A stretch of 64,000 bases of DNA from Termitomyces sp. T153 (Eukaryota > Basidiomycota > Agaricomycetes > Agaricales > Lyophyllaceae). This document shows, one piece after another, positions 57,007 to 64,000 of the stretch. How positions within the stretch are numbered: the stretch's first letter is position 1; each line of letters starts with the position of its first letter. The notes beneath the pieces were generated by a model. The model saw only the letters and a program-made list of their open reading frames with translations, did not search any database and had not been told where the DNA came from. The stretch is from NCBI GenBank assembly GCA_018296165.2, contig JACKQL020000003.1:1178001-1242000 (forward strand), written 5' to 3'. The translations under genes were made by a program, and so were the position numbers.

Positions 57007-59050
57007 CCAGACAACAATTCTCCCTTCCAGGTGGAGGCTGACAGCTCCAACTTTGTCACTGGAGCCATGCTCTCACAGCAATCTTTGGAGGATGGGAAGT
57101 GGTATCCAGTGGCCTTTTACTCCAAGAGCCTGAATGTAGTGGAGTGGAACTATGAGATCCATAACAAAGAGATGCTGGCCATCATCTAGTTGTTCAAGGA
57201 ATGGTGGCACTTCCTAGAGGGCATGCAGCACAGGTTTGAGGTCTAGATGGATCACAAGAACCTGGAATACTTCCAGATGGCTAAGAAGCTCAATTGCCAA
57301 CAGGTCCAGTGGTCCCTCTACCTTGCCAACTTTGACCTCTCTTTGCACTACAAGCCTGGCCAGAGCATGGGAAAACTAGATGCTCTGTCTCAGAGAGTGG
57401 ACCATGGCACAGGAGAAGGGGATAACAGCAATATTATGCTCCTCCACTCTGAATTGTTCACAATCCAAGCCATGGAGGGTCTTGCTATTGAGGGAGTAGA
57501 AGCAGACATTCTCCAGGACATACAGCGGGTAATCAGGATGGTTAGTAGGAGGAGCTAGTGGCAGAAGCTGCTCAGACACTAAAGTCAAGGCATACCACTA
57601 GTGCCAAGGCAGTCCACACTAATGAATGGGCCCTCCAAGATGGAATCCTGACCTTCTGAGACTGTATCTATATCTCCAACATTTTGCAGCTCTATCAGAG
57701 AATTATGGAGCAACACCATGACTTCTACATTGCAGGGCACTCTAGACAGTAGAAGACACTGGAGCTAGTATTGCAGAACTACTAGTGGCCCCAGATGTCC
57801 CAGTATATTGGGTCCTACACTAGTACCTGCGATCTCTGCCTCTGGACCAAGCTCCAGTGCTAACTCCCCTACAGACAGTTACACCTACTATCTGTGCCTG
57901 CAGAACAATGGAGTGTGGCATCTGTGGACTTCATTGTAGAGCTCCCTGATGCCCATAGTTATGATGTGATCATGGTAGTGGTAGACCTATACAGCAAGTG
58001 AGTGCACTTCATTCCAACCCACACCATCTGCTCTGCCATGGGTACTGCAAACTTGTACCAGAGGAATATCTGGAAGCTCCATGGCCTCTCTGATGCCTAT
58101 GTCTCAGATTGGGAACCACAACTTGTGGTGGAGTTCACTCAGGAGCTCTACTGACTGCTTGGAGTGAAGCTCCACACTACTACTGCCTACTACCCCCAGT
58201 CTGACAGCCAGACAGAATACATAAACTAGGGGTTAGAGCAGTATCTCTGCCTCTTTTGCAATGAACACCAAGATGACTGGGATGAACTCCTCTCTGATGC
58301 CAAATTCCAATACAATAATCATATTCACACATCCACCCAGTTTTCCCTATTCTTCCTTGATATGGAACAGCATTCATGCATGGGTTTTGAACTCCAGGCC
58401 TGGCCCTTGGAGAATGAGGCAGTAAACAAATTTGTGGACTAGATAAAGAGGTCATAGAAGGAGGCCCAAGCAGCACTGGCAAAGGCAAAGGATGACATGG
58501 CATGATACTATGACCATAGGAGGACCCTGGAGTGCAAATATCAGCCTGGAGATCAAGTCTACCTGGATGCCTCTGACATTATAACTACTTAGCCCTCAAA
58601 AAAGCTGTCACACTGGCAGTTGGGGCCTTTCACAGTGGAACAACAGGTAGGACTCTTGGCCTATTGACTCTGGCTTCCTATGGGAATGTGCCAGCTTCAT
58701 CTAGTGTTCAGCATGGTCAAACTAACTCCAGCCCCTAAGGATCCTATTCCAAGGCATCATCCACCACCTCTGCTGCTCTCCATGGTGGTCAATGACAACA
58801 AGGAATATGAGGTGGAGGAAATCCTGGATAGCCATTTATTCCAGAGACAACTACAATACAAGGTGAAGTGGAAGGGCTACAGGATCAAGAATATCTCCTG
58901 GGAGCCACAGGAGAACATATATGCCCCTAGACTTATCAAGGAGTTCCACTAGAGACATCCAGAGGCCCCACATGCTATACAATGGATCTACTCTATCTCA
59001 CCAGCAAACTGAGTGATTAAAGACTTCTTTTACCCCACACATCAAGATGC
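57007..59050 (+). pseudogene. F RNase H, integrase and chromodomain
   Basis: RNase H starts DNNSPFQVEADSSNFVTGAM, then VAFYSKSLNVVEWNYEIHNK, a stop, MDHKNLEYFQMAKKLNCQQV and KPGQSMGKLDALSQRVDHG. The integrase at 57,600-58,560 is readable only in pieces across frames (for example AYYPQSDSQTEYIN near 58,185 and VVVDLYSK near 57,975). The chromodomain at 58,680-58,952 has NKEYEVEEILDSHLF and QYKVKWKGYRIKNISWEPQ, ending just before the purine tract agggggggtga and the 3' LTR. Confidence 0.75.
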
Positions 59051-59071
59051 CACACACTAGAGGGGGGGTGA

Positions 59072-59440
59072 TGTCAGGGGACTTCCATTTCTAACCTCTA
59101 CAACTTGTTCCAGCATCTCTGCAGCTTGTTTGACATCTCCAAGGCTCTTTTTGGAACTCTGGAGATCTTCAGAAAACTGCAGAGTTCTCTGTATTATCTC
59201 AGCAATCATTGCACTAGGGTTAGGAGTAGCTCTGGTCATCTGTACAGTAGTTCCCACACCTCTGCCACCCACTGATGTGCCACACTGAATAGTGGGGATC
59301 CTTAGACTTGTTCTCTTTGGATTCCTCTCTGCTAGGTGATTAGTTACTGATTGTATTGTTGTCTACTCCACTAATATACTTCAGATTCCCTTCTGCTAGC
59401 TGTGTGACTCTGATCTGCCACTCCAGAGGTTGCCCTTACA
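59072..59440 (+). repeat. F 3' LTR (type ii, 369 bp)
   Basis: TGTCAGGGGACTTCC to GCCCTTACA, then the caaat duplication. Confidence 0.88.
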
Positions 59441-60790
59441 CAAATCACTGATAGAAGTTCCTTGTCATGCACATTGTAACTTCTTTCTGCTGGTTGCATG
59501 GCTTTCAAACAGAATGCCACTAGCCTACACTCCCCACTATCCACCTTTTGGGACAACACTGCCCTCACCACAAAATCTGACACATTAGTCTCCACTTGAA
59601 AAGGTGCCACCATATCTAGCATCACCAACACTGGTGCATGTACAAACACTGCCTTTAACCCATCAAATGCTGCCTGCTCCTCCACTTCCCACTTCCATGC
59701 ACTCTTCCTCAGGTAAAGTACAGCATACACATCTATTAAACCATAGGAAAGCTCATTAATCATTCTTTGGAAAGCTGCTGGTGCATTTCAAAGGCTAAAT
59801 TGCATCACCAAGAACTTGAATTGGCTATATCACATACAGAAAAACATCTTCCACTTGTTGCCCTCATAGATTCAGATATTGTAATACCCCCAATACATGT
59901 CAAGTGTCATGAACACCTTAGCCACCTTCAGTTGGTCCAGGAGTTCATTTGTCAATGGAATTGAGTAGGCATCAGATTTTGTAACTGTGTTTAGTGCTTT
60001 GAAATCCACTACCAGATGTAGGGAACCATCCTTCTTCTTCACAAAGAAGACAGGAGCTCCATATGGTACTTCTGAAGGTTGTATATAATTCTTTGCCAAA
60101 TTTCTGTCAATAAACTCCTGAAACACATGCAGTTCTGCTCGCACCAGCTAGTACAGTTTCCCTAACAGCAGCACCTCTGCCCTCTCCACTATATTTATTC
60201 CCAGATCATACTTGCAATGCCATGGCAGCCTCTCCAACCTCTTGTCAAACACATCAAAAAAATCATAGAACTCCTCTGGCACCATCTTCTCCACCACTAT
60301 CTTCTTTGCTGGACTCCCCTTCTCTGCCCTCTTTGCCAACTTCTGTAAGAAACTTTGTGCCACCCCCCCTCTAACACATCCCCCCCCCACTAGCTTTGGC
60401 CTTTCCACAATTCAAACCAGCTCCATATTCCACCTCTGCTTGAGGTATGCCCCATCAGGTCCTGCCTCTTCCACCCACACCAACACTTCCTCAATACAAG
60501 TGCTTGCCATCCCCACTGCCTCCTCTCTCTATCCCTGTTGCCACCTTGTTTTTCTTGTTTTTGCCTGCTTTAGCTTCTAAAACTGCTTCCTTGGCACTAT
60601 CTGTGATGCCCTCTCTGCCCTCTCTTTCTTGCATGCAAACACCTGCACCAGCCTTGCATGCTGCTCAACCTGCTCCCCCACTAGTAGGCATGTTTCCTTG
60701 CAGTAAGTTGATTTAAATTCCACTGCCAATCTCTTCCAATTGACTGACAGATTGTGCTTCCACAATCAGTTCACTCCAAAGATCTATATA
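59441..60790 (-). pseudogene. E protease end, RT and RNase H
   Basis: Leftward from 60,780: LWKHNLSVNWKRLAVEF (end of retropepsin); a spacer with MVPEEFYDFFDVFDKRLERL; RT with GAPVFFVKKKDGSLHLVVDF, NELLDQLKVAKVFMTLDMYW and, across a frame break, INELSYGLIDVYAVLYL. Immediately afterwards comes KSAWKWEVEEQAAFDGLKAV, so the catalytic DD and the rest of the palm and thumb (about 60 codons) are deleted. RNase H follows with FQVETNVSDFVVRAVLSQK and YNVHDKELLSVI up to the F insertion. Confidence 0.8.
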
Positions 60791-62510
60791 ATATGGGATG
60801 ACTCTTGGGAAAGTGACTGTGTGCCTATTATATGCAACAACTTTTGGATTGTGCTGACTAAGAACCTTCCTTTTTGGGTAACTTGGCTGTTTTTTGCACT
60901 TTGAATGGGTAAAATGGCATAATAGACAGCTTTGGTTAATAGCATGTGTACAAGAAATCTATTGTTCTTTTGAGCTATTAAGATTGATATTTCAGGCAAT
61001 TTTCAGCCTTTTTCAGATATCACTGATGTGAAATGTACTGTCTTTTAATGTACCTCTTCAAGCAACACTTCTGGCTGTTCTTTGAGGAAGAAGCATGTTC
61101 CATGCATGCATTTCTTATCAATCAAAGCTCAGAACAATGAATTTTTATAATTAAAATGCCCAAAGAAATGGCATAACATGTTTCTTTGACTCTTAAAAGT
61201 TTCTACTCATTCTTTGAAAAGAAGAATAGTTGGCCTGTGTATATCCCTAGGAAACCATGGTTCCTGAAGGACTTTGAGAGGTTTATGACCTATAGTATGT
61301 TTTGACCATAAATCTGACTTGAATTTGATTGCTGATATCTCCTAACTTGTAATGTGTATTCTGTGATGTTAGATAGTACTAATATTGAATTGTAAATTCA
61401 AATCCTTCATGAAACAAAGTGAGGCTATACTTGGACTGTGCTGATAGCTGTATGCTGGCTTTCTGATTTCAAGGTGTATAGTTCAGACTTGAAAGTGTGA
61501 ATTCTTATAGTTTTACTATGAACAGTTCCTATATCTTAGAGTCAACTTACTCCTGATCATCTTCAACTTTTCCTGCTCTCAATAGATATTTGACTACATT
61601 GTGACAGCCTCTGAAAAAGAATGGTGGATTTAATTCATTATGCTACTATTGGTGAAGAGAGCATTGAAGATTACTTTGAGATGGAAAAAGCTTCAGAAGG
61701 CAGTATTAATATAGAATATGTAAAGTTGATGGTCCTCTGTTAAGGGACTGGAACAGGAGGTTTTTTCCTCACTATTATATATATGTTTTAATAGATTGGC
61801 TTGCTGATAGCTATAGGCTAGGTCCTGTTTCTGAGGATCCACAGGGTTTCTGATTAGAAGGTGTATAGTTTGTAATAAGATGATTGTATGTCAGATTATT
61901 GAGTTGAAGAAAACAGATGAGTGATGTATAATAAATCTTAATTAGATAGAGTATTGGAAAGATTATTAAAGCATTGTCAACAGTTTAATAAAGAATTAAG
62001 TCAAAGGTCTGATTGCTAAGTGTCAGTACCACTTAGAATCACTTGGAAGAGTTGTAATATTGAAGGGAGGTTTGTGCTGGATTTCAGCAATATGTTAAAA
62101 ATAATGGAATACTTATGAAGGAAGGTTCATTTGACTGAGTAAAATATAATTGAAATCATAGTAAAGAGTGACATTTACTGACATTGACAATGACAAGGAG
62201 ATCAACACTTTAATTTAAAAAAAGAAAGACCAAAATCAGCATAGTGAAAGAGATGAGTGTGAAAGCTCCATTATATGACAATCTTGAGTACTTTATTGAG
62301 GAACTTCTATCAATAATATGAAAGACAAACTGAGGTTGAGTTTGGATCTCAGCATTGAGTTGATGAAATACAAAGACCTAACCAAATATAGTGAGGTTGG
62401 GTCTAGGACTAAGCATTGAGTAGAATATTGAGGACCTAACTGAACAGAGTGAGGTTGGATCTGGGATGAAGCAAGAGCTACAGGCCCATGCCAAAGGCAT
62501 GGACTGTAGC
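60790..62510. mobile_element. Unidentified AT-rich insertion in E protease
   Basis: About 1.7 kb separating the two halves of E's retropepsin. No reading frame of note. The boundaries show ATAT on both sides (left near 60,790, right near 62,511), but no clear TG/CA or inverted ends. It contains a repeated motif (ctgatagct..ggtgtatagtt) at about 61,440-61,487 and 61,803-61,871, and tandem repeats at 62,326-62,475. It could be a solo LTR of an unknown family. Confidence 0.45.
62326..62475. repeat. Degenerate ~60-bp tandem repeat
   Basis: Three units, each with tgaggttg (62,331, 62,392, 62,450) followed by ggatct/gggtcta and agcattgag or similar. Spacing is 61 and 58 bp. Confidence 0.65.
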
Positions 62511-64000
62511 TTGTCATATTATCTACACCAATATCCACCACATTGAATACCTGTGTTTCCATGACCTCCCAGCACAACTTTCAGCTGCACCTCCTCTTTG
62601 ATGAGCTCTACCTGATCTCCATGTTGTCAATTATCCTCAAACACATTGGATGCTTCTTCAACACCATTAGTAATTCCTGCTCTGTCACAAACCATGGGTT
62701 GGCAAAACAGCAACTTGCATCTGAGTCCACCATCACTCTGGTGTCAATTAATTGTGGCTCTGGCATCTGATTATAGACTCTCAACATCACTGGCAGCTTC
62801 AATGCCAAGTAAGATGACTGCAGTGATCTTGCATGAACCACTGCTGCTCACCTCCACCATTGTTGTCTCACTCTGTTCTTCACACTTGCATGCATGTTCT
62901 CCCCAAACACACTAACATTATCAGTGCAACATACATTGGACCAATTGGTCATGCTTGCCATAGTGGAGCAAGACAACCCCACACAAAACCTACACCAGGA
63001 CCCTCCTCCTTCTTCTCCCCTGTCCTCAATGCTTTCCACACTGCTGCTTTGATCACTCACTTCCATAGTGGACACTGGACACTCCACCATAAAATAGCCA
63101 GGTTTGATGCACTTGAAACACACCTTCACTGCTGCTGACCTTTTGCTCCTATTGGTATCCATAGCATCCAGGTCCTTTAAAGCTGGTGGTGGCATGAACT
63201 ATCCATGCACCAGTTGCTGGCCAATTTGCTTGACTCTGCCACCATGTTGAGGCTCAGCTTGACAAATTCCAATTGCCCTTCCTTTTTGCTGTGATGTTAG
63301 CCAGCTTGCTCTCCCAGCATAGCAGAATGTCATGAGCTTCTTCAGGCATCTTATATTCAGAATTGGCCAATACCTCTATTGCTTGTAGTAAGTTCAACCC
63401 TTTCAAAAACTGATCCTTCACATGTTCACTCTTTACATCTGCACATTCCAGTTTGCTTTTCAGCTTAAAGAATGCCATACAGTAATTGGTAATTGAGCTT
63501 GAGCCTTGCATGAGTTGGTCAATCTTGTTCCTTGCCTCCTCTGCTGGATTACTTGTGCAGAACAAGGCTTTAAAATCTTCCAGCCACACTGCCCAGTTAT
63601 AGTGACATGGATCTGTCATGGCATCTTCAGGTCCAGTTGTAATAATGCATAACCACTCCTGTGCTTAGCCCAACAAGTATGACTGCACTCATACAATCTT
63701 TTGCTCATTGCTTCAAAAGTTTTCAAACAATGCTGCTGCCTCAACTTGCTGCACAAACTGATTTGCCAGATGCTTCTTGCCTCTGTCATACATAATGGAG
63801 GAGTTCACCCTCAGAGGGCATACCCCTGCATGTGTTGCAATTTCAAGGCTTGATAACCTAAACAGGCCTCATCCAGCTCCTTTTGTATTTCTCTAAAGTG
63901 CATCTGAATCTGCATCACCAGCTCTGCCTGGATAGTTTTGAACACTAGGTTGGCAATCCATGTCTCTGCTACTATTGCTGTACCATTGTCCTCAATCAGC
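62511..64000 (-). pseudogene. E gag and protease start
   Basis: Reading leftward from the window end: a broken gag with a coiled-coil-like LVMQIQMHFREIQKELDEA, then the capsid at 63,254-63,619 (WAVWLEDFKALFCTSNPAEE, SSITNYCMAFFKLKSKLECA, VKDQFLKGLNLLQAIEVL). Next is a nucleocapsid knuckle CFKCIKPGYFMVEC with Tyr for His near 63,090. The retropepsin starts near 62,735 with VMVDSDASCCFAN: DSD instead of DSG. The first half of the protease continues to VVDIGVDNM at about 62,510, where the insertion begins. The 5' LTR is beyond the window. Confidence 0.75.

Larger units (their letters stand above)
53057..59440 (+). mobile_element. Chromovirus F (Ty3/Gypsy) nested in E
   Basis: LTRs 53,057-53,405 and 59,072-59,440, flanked by perfect caaat duplications at 53,052-53,056 and 59,441-59,445. 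Removing it restores the E RNase H reading across the site. The RT domain of F is absent, replaced by a fragment of a family 2 element at 55,811-57,006. Confidence 0.88.
51314..64000 (-). mobile_element. Chromovirus E, split by F and a second insertion
   Basis: Minus-strand Tf1-like element running from beyond the window end (gag) to its chromodomain near 51,400. Interrupted at 53,057-59,440 by chromovirus F (caaat on both sides) and at about 60,790-62,510 by an unidentified AT-rich sequence. Its RT and integrase differ clearly from the K/D/F/G group, so it is a separate chromovirus lineage. Confidence 0.8.

Overview
The window looks like part of a basidiomycete (Agaricomycete-type) nuclear genome. 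One conserved multi-exon housekeeping gene, an RRP3/DDX47-type DEAD-box helicase with four introns of 49-57 bp, sits in a small CpG-normal island at about 41.9-46.5 kb. Almost all the rest is decayed Ty3/Gypsy LTR retrotransposon sequence that is almost empty of CpG, TpG/CpA-rich and full of in-frame stops. That fits long-term CpG methylation and deamination, or a RIP-like process.

Layout. From 1 to about 39.5 kb there is a deep nest of elements. The host is a minus-strand Gypsy element Z (1-2717 and 38,076-39.5 kb). Chromovirus K (2718-38,075, minus) is inserted in it, with LTRs sharing a ccaat target duplication. Inside K lie a solo LTR with a gtatg duplication, a second chromovirus G (minus), a fragment H (plus) and element B (plus, 5397-27,419). 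B carries its own solo LTR and chromovirus D (16,667-26,865), and D contains a truncated minus-strand element C (17,657-25,069). From 39.6 to 41.5 kb there is a lone gag of another Gypsy family. The gene island holds RRP3, a possible convergent Cys-rich exon at 43.7-43.9 kb, and a small spliced gene at 44.70-45.13 kb that single-frame ORF calling misses. From 45.5 to 50.8 kb are two gag-only remnants, L and I; L keeps more CpG. From about 51 kb to the window end runs minus-strand chromovirus E, split in its RNase H domain by chromovirus F (53,057-59,440, perfect caaat duplication). F is itself interrupted by a younger fragment of the B-type element.

The retrotransposon genes are the usual set: gag with CCHC knuckle, retropepsin, RT, RNase H, integrase and, in the chromoviruses, a C-terminal chromodomain. 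None looks intact; broken catalytic residues and internal deletions are noted per element.

Four points stand out. (1) Z and B both carry, antisense between pol and the 3' LTR, the same uncharacterised spliced ORF with a Cys-cluster, a basic/acidic middle and an amphipathic helix. (2) The chromovirus LTRs show a Tf1-like self-priming arrangement: an 11-nt PBS complementary to an LTR site where sequence conservation between LTR subfamilies begins. (3) A roughly 265-bp dispersed unit occurs twice with possible target duplications. (4) CpG retention gives a relative age order for the insertions. All calls come from reading the sequence by eye; no search was run.
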